A stretch of DNA of 64,000 nt from JAKAXS01 sp041940525. GTDB lineage: Bacteria > Pseudomonadota > Alphaproteobacteria > Rhizobiales > Hyphomicrobiaceae. The position numbers and the translations under genes are program-made. The stretch spans positions 1 to 64,000 of the forward strand of contig JBGTSB010000004.1 in NCBI GenBank assembly GCA_041940525.1, read 5' to 3'. The notes beneath the pieces are model-generated. The model ran no database searches. It saw only the letters and a list, made by a program, of their open reading frames with translations, and was not told the DNA's origin. The stretch's first letter is position 1. The number at the start of each line of letters is the position of its first letter. This document shows positions 10,722 to 18,532 of the stretch, in pieces.

Positions 10722-11168
10722 ATGAACCAGCAATTCTCCCCACAGGACTTTTTCTCTGCAGCCAAGGATGCCCGTATTCCGGAGAACTTCCAGGCCTTCG
10801 CTGAAGACAGCGTCGCGAAGACCAAAGAAGTCTATGAGAAGTTCCAGTCGGCAACCAAAGAAAACGTTGCTGCAATGGAAGACGTATTTGTTACCAGCCA
10901 CGCCGGCATGAAATCTATCGGCGAGAAGGTTCTTCGCAATACTGAGACGAACACTGAAGCTGCTTTCGCTGCCGCTCAGTCGATCGCAAGCGCGAAGACG
11001 CTTCCGGAAGCCGCCCGTCTGCAGGCTAGCTACGTGCAAGAGCAGATGACTACGGCTGGCGCTCAGACGAAGGAACTTTTCGAGCTTTCCGCCAAGGTCG
11101 CTCAGGAAACGTTTCAGCTGATGAGCTCGGCTGCCACGAAGACTTTCGAAAACTTCAAGCAGAAGTAA
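10722..11168 (+). CDS. Phasin family protein
   Basis: A granule-associated protein that coats polyhydroxyalkanoate inclusions and controls their size. It has 148 residues, almost entirely amphipathic helix without Cys or Trp. Typical Phasin_2 text includes 'FQSATKENVAAMEDVFVTSH' and 'AQTKELFELSAKVAQETFQL'. It is monocistronic: a candidate PhaR operator lies upstream and a strong terminator downstream. It implies that the host stores PHA; the synthase genes are elsewhere. Confidence 0.92.
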   Translation: MNQQFSPQDFFSAAKDARIPENFQAFAEDSVAKTKEVYEKFQSATKENVAAMEDVFVTSHAGMKSIGEKVLRNTETNTEAAFAAAQSIASAKTLPEAARLQASYVQEQMTTAGAQTKELFELSAKVAQETFQLMSSAATKTFENFKQK

Positions 11169-11220
11169 TCACGCCTAGTTGAGCGCGGCCCTCATCCTCC
11201 AATGGCCGCGACATGAGCGA

Positions 11221-11250
11221 CGCCCTGGCCAATGCCAGGGCGTTTTCTTT
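11221..11250 (+). terminator. Rho-independent terminator after the phasin gene
   Basis: Perfect 9-bp stem CGCCCTGGC (11221-11229) and GCCAGGGCG (11234-11242) with a 4-nt loop, followed by TTTTCTTTT. Confidence 0.9.
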
Positions 11251-11360
11251 TCCGCCACAGGGTTTGCGCGTTTCGCAAACTTCAGGCACAACTCCGGCGC
11301 GGATCATCACAATTACGGACTATATCCGGCGTCCAGTCTCATGGGCGCCAAGGTGGACGA

Positions 11361-13793
11361 ATGAAATTCACGCTGAGCTGGCTCAAGGAACACCTAAAAA
11401 CGAAGGCGAGTGCCCAAGAGATTGCCGACACGCTGTCGGCGATTGGCTTGGAGGTGGAGGAGGTCTCCGACCCGGCGGCCGCTCTAGGCGCCTTTACCGT
11501 CGCGCGCATTGTGGAGGCCAAAAAGCATCCGAACGCCGACCGGCTTCGCGTTGTTCAAGTCGAGATTGAAAAGGGCAAGCCTCCCGTCGAAGTCGTCTGC
11601 GGAGCGCCGAATGCGCGAGAAGGTCTGGTCGGCGTGTTCGCGCCGCTAGGCACTTATGTTCCCGGCGCAGGCATCACTTTGCAGGAGCGGCCCGTGCGTG
11701 GTGTCGTTTCGAATGGGATGATGTGTTCGGATGCGGAGCTAGAGCTTTCTGACGAGAGCGACGGCATTATCGACTTGCCGGAGGACATGGCGGCGCGGGT
11801 CGGCGAACGCTACATCGACGTGATGGGACTTAACGATCCGGTGTTTGACGTCAGCCTGACGCCGAACCGGCCGGACTGCACTGGTGTGCGCGGTATTGCC
11901 CGCGATCTAGCGGCGGCGGGTTTGGGTACGCTGAAGTCCGAGCCACGCATTCAAGGCGTCGAAGGTGCATTCGATTGCCCGGTCGAGGTGACGCTGGAGT
12001 TCAACAAGGACACGGCCGATGCCTGCCCGGTGTTCGCGGCGCGCTATATAAAGGGCGTTGAAAACGGGCCGTCGCCTGCCTGGATGCAGCAGCGGCTGAA
12101 GGCTGTTGGTTTGCGTCCGATCAACGCGCTTGTCGACGTCACCAACTACATCAGCCAGGATCGCGGACGGCCGCTGCATGTCTACGATGCGGACAAGCTG
12201 ACAGGCGGCGTGCGGGCGCGCCTGGGCAAATCCGGTGAGAGCTTTCTTGCCTTGGATGGCAAGGACTACGACGTCGACGACACGATGTGCGTGATCGCGG
12301 ATGACAAAGGGCCGCTTGGGCTTGGTGGTGTGATCGGCGGCGAGGATAGCGGCAGCACGGATGCTACTGTGAACGTCCTCATTGAGAGCGCCTACTTTGA
12401 CCCGACGCGGACGGCGACCACTGGCCGCAAGACTGGGCTGATCACGGACGCGCGCTATCGTTTCGAGCGCGGGATTGATCCTCAGTCGGTTATGCTTGGG
12501 TTGGACCTGGCCACTCAGATGATCTTGAAGATGTGCGGCGGGTCGCCTTCCAAGGCGACAGTTGCGGGCAAGGTTCCGGAGACCCGGATTGGGATCGCGT
12601 TTGATCCTGACCGCGTGGAGCGCTTGTCCGGCATCAAGCTGGAAAAATCGCGCATCAAGGAAATCTTGAACGATCTTGGTTTTGAGATCAGCGGATCAAA
12701 GTCGAAGTGGCAGGTTGTCGTGCCGTCGTGGAGGCCGGACGTGCATGGGCCGGCTGATCTTGTCGAGGAAGTCGTACGCATTGCGGGGCTCGATAAGATC
12801 CCCCTGACGCCGTTGCCGAGAGCATCAGGCGTTGCGCAGTCTGTCTTGACCCCGGGTCAAAAGCGCGCCCGGCGTGTGCGGCGTGCGTTAGCGGGACGCG
12901 GCTTGGTCGAGGCCGTCACGTGGTCGTTCATCCCGCGGGCCGAGGCCGAACGCTTTGGTGGTGGTGCTCAGGCTTTGCAGTTGGACAATCCGATTTCGAC
13001 AGAGATGTCGTCTATGCGGCCCAGCTTGCTGCCTGGATTGCTGGCCGCTGCCGGCCGCAACAGTAACCGTGGCATGAGCGATGCGGCGTTGTTCGAAGTC
13101 GGTCAGGTTTACGAGGGCGTCGAGCCCAAGGATCAAAAGCTTGTGGCGGCTGGCGTGCGGGCTGGGCAGGCGACTGTGAATGGTGGCGGGCGTCACTGGG
13201 ACGGCAAGGGTAGCGATGCCTCAGTGTTCGACGCCAAGGCTGATGTGTTCGCCGTGTTGGGCGCCGCAGGCTTTGATGCGGAGAAGGCGCAGATCACGCG
13301 TGATACGCCCGCTTGGTATCATCCGGGCCGTTCCGGAACGCTGAGATTGGGACCCAAGGTCGTGCTTGCTCACTTCGGTGAGATGCATCCTGCCGCGTTG
13401 GCGGCATTGGATTTGTCCGGGCCGCACAGTGTGTTTGAAATATTCTTGGATGCCGTGCCGCCGGAGAAGCGAAAATCTCGCGCAAGGGCTCCTTTCGATG
13501 TCAGTGATCTGATGCCGGTCCGGCGCGATTTTGCGTTTGTGGTCGATGCCGGTGTTGCCGCCGCGGATGTCGTTCGGGCCGCAAAGAGCGCGGACAAGGC
13601 GCTGATCACGCAGGTCAACGTGTTCGACGTGTTCGAAGGCGGTTCGCTGGCGGATGAGGGCAAGAAATCTCTGGCGATTGAAGTGACGCTGCAGCCGTCG
13701 AGCGAGACGCTGACCGATAAGGCGATCGAGGCCGTTACGGAGAAGGTGATCGCTGGCGTGAAGAAGGCAACGGGCGGTGAGGTTCGTGGCTGA
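11361..13793 (+). CDS. pheT: Phenylalanyl-tRNA synthetase beta subunit
   Basis: The beta subunit of the (alpha-beta)2 enzyme that charges tRNA-Phe. It has 810 residues, normal for the family. Domains in order are: N-terminal 'MKFTLSWLKEHL'; tRNA-binding OB fold with 'KHPNADRLRVVQVE' (about residues 47-150); B3/B4 domain with 'LTPNRPDCTGVRGIARDLAA'; B5 with 'DLGFEISGSKSKWQVVVPSW'; a core domain; and a C-terminal FDX-ACB anticodon domain beginning near 'FDVSDLMPVRRDFAFVVD'. The ATG at 11361 follows AGGTGG. The frame is open 43 codons upstream, but that part overlaps the phasin terminator. The usual upstream partner pheS is absent: the preceding gene is a phasin with its own terminator. Confidence 0.96.
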   Translation: MKFTLSWLKEHLKTKASAQEIADTLSAIGLEVEEVSDPAAALGAFTVARIVEAKKHPNADRLRVVQVEIEKGKPPVEVVCGAPNAREGLVGVFAPLGTYVPGAGITLQERPVRGVVSNGMMCSDAELELSDESDGIIDLPEDMAARVGERYIDVMGLNDPVFDVSLTPNRPDCTGVRGIARDLAAAGLGTLKSEPRIQGVEGAFDCPVEVTLEFNKDTADACPVFAARYIKGVENGPSPAWMQQRLKAVGLRPINALVDVTNYISQDRGRPLHVYDADKLTGGVRARLGKSGESFLALDGKDYDVDDTMCVIADDKGPLGLGGVIGGEDSGSTDATVNVLIESAYFDPTRTATTGRKTGLITDARYRFERGIDPQSVMLGLDLATQMILKMCGGSPSKATVAGKVPETRIGIAFDPDRVERLSGIKLEKSRIKEILNDLGFEISGSKSKWQVVVPSWRPDVHGPADLVEEVVRIAGLDKIPLTPLPRASGVAQSVLTPGQKRARRVRRALAGRGLVEAVTWSFIPRAEAERFGGGAQALQLDNPISTEMSSMRPSLLPGLLAAAGRNSNRGMSDAALFEVGQVYEGVEPKDQKLVAAGVRAGQATVNGGGRHWDGKGSDASVFDAKADVFAVLGAAGFDAEKAQITRDTPAWYHPGRSGTLRLGPKVVLAHFGEMHPAALAALDLSGPHSVFEIFLDAVPPEKRKSRARAPFDVSDLMPVRRDFAFVVDAGVAAADVVRAAKSADKALITQVNVFDVFEGGSLADEGKKSLAIEVTLQPSSETLTDKAIEAVTEKVIAGVKKATGGEVRG

Positions 13794-13881
13794 TTAAGCG
13801 GTTCCGCTTGGCAGTTTAGGCTGGTGGCGCAACCATAACTGCGCGGGCGTCCGGCGGGGACGCGTAGTCGGGAGCAAAGAC

Positions 13882-15231
13882 ATGACAGATAGCACTCAGG
13901 ACTCCATCGTTGTTCCAAAGGGCTCGCGTCATCACGTTATCGTTGTTGGCGGCGGCGCTGGAGGATTGGAGCTTGCATCGCGTCTGGGAAGAAAACTAGG
14001 CAAGCGCAAGAAGATTGATGTCACGTTGATCGAGCGCGCGCGTACGCATTTGTGGAAGCCTCTCTTGCATGAAATCGCCGCGGGCAGCATGGATCCGGAC
14101 CGGCATGAGTTGGACTATCTGGCGCAAGGGTTTTGGACTGGGTTTCAGTATCGCTACGGTGAGATGATCGGTTTGGACCGGGCGAAGAAGCAGGTTCGGA
14201 CGGCTGCCACATACGATGAGGAAAACCGCCAGATCACGCCAGGCCGGACATTCACTTACGACACGCTGGTTATCGCGATCGGTAGCGTTGGCAACGCGTT
14301 TGGAACGCCGGGAGTCGCAGAGCATGCGATCATGCTCGATACGCCCGAACAGGCCGAACGTTTCAACAGGCGTCTCGTGAACGCTTGCATCCGCGCTAAC
14401 GCGCAGGAAACACCAGTGCGTCCGGGCCAGTTGCACGTGGCGATCATCGGCGCTGGTGCGACCGGAACAGAATTGTCGGCTGAGCTGCATCGCACCGCAC
14501 GCGGTGTCGTAGCCTTTGGCATGGACCGGATCGATCCGGACAAGGACATCAAGATCAGCGTCATTGAAGCTGCCGATCGCATCTTGCCGGCGTTGCCCAA
14601 GCGCATTTCGGAGGCGACTGCAAAAATTCTCGGCGACCTCGATGTCGACATCAAAGCAAACTCACGTGTGACGCGTGTTCGTGCGGATGGTGTCGAGCTG
14701 TCCAACGGGGAGTTCGTTCCATCTGAGCTTGTTGTTTGGGCGGCCGGCGTTAAAGGGCCAGACGTCTTGTCGAATCTGGATGGGCTGGAAGTCAGCCGGT
14801 CAAATCAGCTCGTGGTCCGGCAGACGCTGCAGACGACCAAAGACGACGACATCTTTGCGCTGGGCGATTGCACGTATCTCGTGCCCGAGGGTGAGAGCGC
14901 TCCGATTCCGCCTCGGGCGCAGGCGGCGCATCAGGAAGCCTCTCATGTGTTCAATCAAATAAAGGCGCGCCTGTCAGGCGGCGAGCTTAAGCCGTTCAAG
15001 TATCGCGACTTTGGTTCGCTGGTGTCACTGGGGCATTACTCTACCGTCGGTAATCTGATGGGCTTCATCTCGGGAAAGAGCCTGTTAATCGAGGGCTTTT
15101 TCGCAAAGATGATGTATCGCTCCCTTTACAAAATGCATCAGGTGGCGCTGTTTGGTTTTGTGAAAGTTGCGCTCGACTCACTCTCACGTGCCCTTACACG
15201 CCGCACCGAGCCCAAGGTGAAGTTGCACTAA
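13882..15231 (+). CDS. Type II NADH dehydrogenase / NAD(P)/FAD-dependent oxidoreductase
   Basis: A membrane-associated flavoprotein that oxidises NADH and reduces quinone without proton pumping. It has 449 residues. The FAD-binding motif is 'VIVVGGGAGGLELASRLG' near residue 20, the NAD-binding motif is 'VAIIGAGATGTELSAELH' near residue 195, and the second FAD contact is 'DDIFALGDCTYL'. The 'QAAHQEASHVFNQIKARL' helix and the basic C-terminal end suit peripheral membrane binding. The ATG at 13882 is preceded by GGAGC. It follows pheT by 88 bp and is probably transcribed on its own. Confidence 0.9.
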   Translation: MTDSTQDSIVVPKGSRHHVIVVGGGAGGLELASRLGRKLGKRKKIDVTLIERARTHLWKPLLHEIAAGSMDPDRHELDYLAQGFWTGFQYRYGEMIGLDRAKKQVRTAATYDEENRQITPGRTFTYDTLVIAIGSVGNAFGTPGVAEHAIMLDTPEQAERFNRRLVNACIRANAQETPVRPGQLHVAIIGAGATGTELSAELHRTARGVVAFGMDRIDPDKDIKISVIEAADRILPALPKRISEATAKILGDLDVDIKANSRVTRVRADGVELSNGEFVPSELVVWAAGVKGPDVLSNLDGLEVSRSNQLVVRQTLQTTKDDDIFALGDCTYLVPEGESAPIPPRAQAAHQEASHVFNQIKARLSGGELKPFKYRDFGSLVSLGHYSTVGNLMGFISGKSLLIEGFFAKMMYRSLYKMHQVALFGFVKVALDSLSRALTRRTEPKVKLH

Positions 15232-15331
15232 GCGGCGTGCACTGCTGAAATTCCCGCTAAGAGTGTATTGACGGTAATTCGCGGGCTTCGGTAGTAATAG
15301 GTAAGGGTAGGCGGGAATTGGACGGTTTGTG

Positions 15332-15772
15332 ATGGACCGGCACAGGGCAGAAGTCATCATCCATGCGTGCCATGAGGCATGGAGTGCGGGCGATCTCGAT
15401 CGCATGTTCGCGCACTACAATCCCGACGTCGTTTACACCTGCAATACGATCGTTGGAGACGGATTTCCTCAACAGATTTCCGGCCGAGACGGCATGCGTG
15501 AATTTCTAATGCCAATGCTGGATCAGCTTGAGTGCCTCACGGTTGTGGAAGCGTTTCACTACTCCGGTGACACCGCCCGCGCGATGGTCGCGGTCTGGCT
15601 CAAACATTTTTCAACCGGGATTGAGCTGAGCGGGCAGTTCCGCCAAGTCTACCGGTTTGACGAGAACTACAAGATCGTGAGTCTCGAGGAATTCCACGAT
15701 GCCGCGAAGTTGCGTGCGTTTTGGCAGCTGGTTCATCAGACCGAGGCGGCCGCGCGCAGCGGCGAAGCTTGA
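15332..15772 (+). CDS. SnoaL-like / nuclear transport factor 2 fold protein
   Basis: A small NTF2-like (SnoaL-type cystatin-cone fold) protein of 146 residues. The N-terminal helix 'VIIHACHEAWSAGDLDRMFA' followed by 'HYNPDVVYTCNTIV' and 'FRQVYRFDENYKIVSLEEFH' match the family layout. Members include enzymes and binding proteins, so no substrate can be given. I use the ATG at 15332; a GTG one codon earlier is also in frame. It sits between the NADH dehydrogenase and the convergent lytic transglycosylase. Confidence 0.75.
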   Translation: MDRHRAEVIIHACHEAWSAGDLDRMFAHYNPDVVYTCNTIVGDGFPQQISGRDGMREFLMPMLDQLECLTVVEAFHYSGDTARAMVAVWLKHFSTGIELSGQFRQVYRFDENYKIVSLEEFHDAAKLRAFWQLVHQTEAAARSGEA

Positions 15773-15793
15773 ACTAGTTCTCCGCAGCTCTGG

Positions 15794-17242
15794 TTAGCGG
15801 CGCCGGCGCAGCTCAGACAGAAGCTCCGGCGTTGGATAACTGTCCGCTGGCAAGCCAAACTTCAGCTGTACTTGTTTGACGGCCGCGCGCGTCATTGCGC
15901 CAACTTTGCCGTCGACCTCGCCAACATCGTAGCCCATCGATACAAGGCGCCGCTGTAGTTCGCGTGTGTCCGGGTCGTTCAAGACTGGGATATTGCCGCG
16001 ACCTTTGTTCATTGGCGGTGCGCCGTCGATGCGGGTTGCCAGGTAGGCGGCGGTGATTGCGTAGTTGAGCGACTGATTCCACTTCAGATACACGTCGAAG
16101 TTTTCGTAGGCTAAGAACACCGGTCCGTGGCGGCCCATCGGCAATAGCAGGGACGCTTTGAGATCGCCCTCGGCAACGGGAAGCGCCTTGCCGCCGCGCA
16201 GCTTGACGCCCCATTTCGCCCACTGCGACAGCGGGTGCTTGATGGCAAGATCGGCCTCGCGCCAAGGCAATTGTGTTGTCAATTGCGCTTCTTGCAACCA
16301 AGGCCGGCCCTTCTGCCAGCCAAGATGGTTCATGTAGTTGGCGGTTGAGCCGATGATGTCCGTATCATTGCTGAAAAGGTTCGCCTTACCGTCGCCGTCA
16401 TAGTCGATCGCGTGTTCGAGATACCGCGTTGGCAGAAACTGTGTCTGCCCGAGCTCGCCGGCCCACGAGCCAATCATCTCGTCTGGTCCCATGTCTCCAC
16501 GATCAATAATTTGCAAGGCGGCCATAAGCTCGGCACGGAACATCGGGCCGCGGCGGCAGTCATACGCCAGCGTGGCCAATGAAGGCAGCACGCGCAAATC
16601 GCCCATTCCGGCTCCAAAGTCGCTCTCCAGGGCCCAGAAGCCGGTGATCACGGACGGGGCTACGCCGAATTCGCGTTTCGCGCGGTCGAACGTGCGCTGA
16701 TTGCGTTGGATTTGGCGGCGCCCGGCCTTTACTCGCGAAAGTGTGGCGAGCTTTTTGACGAAGGCCTGGAAGCTGATCGAGAAAATGCCCTGGCGGCGGT
16801 CGCGACTGATGACCTTTCTGTTCAGCCAAACGCCATCCAAGGCGCGATTGATTGTGCGGCGAGAGACGCCGTTTGCGGCGGCTTCGCGCTTGAAAGCTGC
16901 CAGCCAAGTGCTGAATTTCCCGGTGTTTTTGCAGTTGGCCGGTGCGGGCGGAGGAGGCAGCTCAGACGTGCTCGTTGGTTTTTTGGACGTCGGCGTTGCG
17001 CGCGCGGTCGACGATGGCGGCGGGCTAGGCGGATCGGCTTGCTCGTTGCGGGGGGCAGGAGGCAACTCCTCGATCGCGGCGCTTTCCTCGGCTGGCGGAG
17101 GAGGAGGTGGTGGCTTGCGCACGCGCTTGCGGCTCGGTCTGGGCTCGTCCACTGGGCCGAATGTGAATTGGGCCGATGCTGTTGGAACTTCGGCCAAAAT
17201 CGGCACGAGTAGAAAAGACAACAGGAGAATGGTGACGCGCAT
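15794..17242 (-). CDS. Lytic murein transglycosylase (MltB/SLT_2 type) with C-terminal peptidoglycan-binding domain
   Basis: A periplasmic enzyme that cleaves peptidoglycan to form 1,6-anhydromuramyl ends. It has 482 residues. A signal peptide (about 1-24) is followed by a Pro/Ser/Lys-rich linker with a poly-proline run to about residue 100. The SLT_2 domain (about 105-400) carries the catalytic glutamate in 'TGFWALESDFGAGMGD', plus 'GSWAGELGQTQFLPTRYLEH' and 'IGSTANYMNHLGW'. A PG_binding_1 domain ('LQRRLVSMGYDVGEVDGKVG') forms the C-terminus. The long disordered linker may let it reach the murein from the membrane side. The start ATG is at 17240-17242. Confidence 0.92.
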   Translation of the reverse strand: MRVTILLLSFLLVPILAEVPTASAQFTFGPVDEPRPSRKRVRKPPPPPPPAEESAAIEELPPAPRNEQADPPSPPPSSTARATPTSKKPTSTSELPPPPAPANCKNTGKFSTWLAAFKREAAANGVSRRTINRALDGVWLNRKVISRDRRQGIFSISFQAFVKKLATLSRVKAGRRQIQRNQRTFDRAKREFGVAPSVITGFWALESDFGAGMGDLRVLPSLATLAYDCRRGPMFRAELMAALQIIDRGDMGPDEMIGSWAGELGQTQFLPTRYLEHAIDYDGDGKANLFSNDTDIIGSTANYMNHLGWQKGRPWLQEAQLTTQLPWREADLAIKHPLSQWAKWGVKLRGGKALPVAEGDLKASLLLPMGRHGPVFLAYENFDVYLKWNQSLNYAITAAYLATRIDGAPPMNKGRGNIPVLNDPDTRELQRRLVSMGYDVGEVDGKVGAMTRAAVKQVQLKFGLPADSYPTPELLSELRRRR

Positions 17243-17470
17243 GAGTTGGCCTTGTCCTTCAGTTTCCGGCGCTAAACTGCCTTGTTATCGCGCGCCGTCA
17301 AGGCTGAACGGTGACAAATTTGGCGGGTGGTGCGGGCTGGTTGCCACAGTGGTACGATTTTGGCGGAGCAGGCGGTATTCAGCTTGTCGCCTTGGTCCGC
17401 TAGGATTGACTGGTGCCGCCGTTCGTGGCGGGTATTGCTTTCAAATTTTGACCCGTGTTGGATTGATCGC

Positions 17471-17905
17471 ATGACTGAAGCTGGACGCGCCGCGGCATTG
17501 GCTGCGCTTTTCCCCCTTGTAATCCTTGGATTGATTTTTGGCCGGGAACTCTTGGCGCCGATTGATACGGCCACGCGGGTGTCGCTAGCGGTGATTATCG
17601 TGGCTGGCGCGATCATCACTTATCTGGTTACGCGGATCTTGTGGGGCCGCTATCTATCTCCGCGTCCGAAGAAGGCCTACTGGCGAACGGCGTTCGTGGG
17701 TGTGCTTGCGGTTCTGCTCTCGTCGCTGCTGACCTCCGTGGTGATTGGTCTGGCGTTGAGCGTCCAGCCGAGCGAGGTGCCGCTGGGTGAGCGGATGCTC
17801 AAGCTCATATGGCTGGCCGTAATTATCGCGACGTCGCTCTTGCCGTTTCTGGCGCCGCTCGGAGCGCTTGCCGCTGTTGTCATCCGCCGCTTCCAGCGCG
17901 GATGA
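17471..17905 (+). CDS. Hypothetical membrane protein (about four membrane segments)
   Basis: Not recognised. It has 144 residues with four hydrophobic stretches, for example 'AALAALFPLVILGLIFG', 'LAVIIVAGAIITYLVTRILW' and 'FVGVLAVLLSSLLTSVVIGL', ending in basic 'VIRRFQRG'. I start it at the ATG at 17471; the frame is open further upstream, but that part is Trp/Cys/Arg-rich and overlaps the promoter of the transglycosylase. It overlaps the next gene by ATGA, which implies translational coupling and a shared role. Confidence 0.7.
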   Translation: MTEAGRAAALAALFPLVILGLIFGRELLAPIDTATRVSLAVIIVAGAIITYLVTRILWGRYLSPRPKKAYWRTAFVGVLAVLLSSLLTSVVIGLALSVQPSEVPLGERMLKLIWLAVIIATSLLPFLAPLGALAAVVIRRFQRG

Positions 17906-18477
17906 GTGTGCTGGAGCATAGTTTCCGGAGAACGAGTTTTACGCGGACGTGGCACTTGCGTTTAGAGGGCGACACGCTCTCTTGTTCGGGCCGTCGCGAC
18001 ATCGACTTGAGGGATGTCGAGCGTGTATCCCTGCTTGAAAGCCCGGTCTATGGCCAGGCCTCGCTCATGCACCGGCAGTGCAAATTGAAAGTTTCGGGCC
18101 GGCAGCGCGGCGTCTACATCCAGTCCCTTTATCCGGATGGGATCGGCGAGTTTGAAGACCGCAGTAACACTTATGGTCCGCTAGTCGCTGCGCTGTGCAG
18201 GCGTATTGCGCGTGCCAATCCCAAGGCGGAGTTTGTGCGGGGCAGCAGTGGGTACAAGCTGATGTTCTATGGGATTGCGCTCTTCTCCGGCTTCTTCGGA
18301 ACGCTCATGATGATTGGCGGTGTTGTCGAAAACGACGCCGAACCGATTGTCTCCGCGGCTGTCTTGTTGCTCGCGGCCTACATCACGTTTTCGATCGGCC
18401 GAACGTTAACGCGGGAGACGTTCGATCCTAACGATCCGCCAGACCTTGGACCGTTCGCATCAGCGGGAACTGAATGA
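17902..18477 (+). CDS. Hypothetical protein with C-terminal membrane hairpin, coupled to the preceding gene
   Basis: Not recognised. It has 191 residues. The first 130 are soluble and beta-rich ('WHLRLEGDTLSCSGRRDIDL', 'LKVSGRQRGVYIQSLYPDG'), reminiscent of a PH-like fold, but I claim no family. Two membrane segments follow ('LMFYGIALFSGFFGTLMMIG' and 'VSAAVLLLAAYITFSIG'). Its ATG overlaps the TGA of the upstream membrane protein (ATGA at 17902-17905). A 12-bp hairpin follows it. Confidence 0.72.
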   Translation: MSVLEHSFRRTSFTRTWHLRLEGDTLSCSGRRDIDLRDVERVSLLESPVYGQASLMHRQCKLKVSGRQRGVYIQSLYPDGIGEFEDRSNTYGPLVAALCRRIARANPKAEFVRGSSGYKLMFYGIALFSGFFGTLMMIGGVVENDAEPIVSAAVLLLAAYITFSIGRTLTRETFDPNDPPDLGPFASAGTE

Positions 18478-18490
18478 CTTGATGATTGGG

Positions 18491-18521
18491 ACGTTGGTTC
18501 TGCTGATACCAGAACCAACGT
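18491..18521. terminator. Hairpin between convergent genes
   Basis: Perfect 12-bp inverted repeat ACGTTGGTTCTG / CAGAACCAACGT (18491-18502 and 18510-18521) with a 7-nt loop, between the coupled membrane-protein pair and the second TonB receptor. It lacks a clear U-run, so termination is inferred from position and stem strength. Confidence 0.65.
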
Positions 18522-18532
18522 CTCACGGCTGG

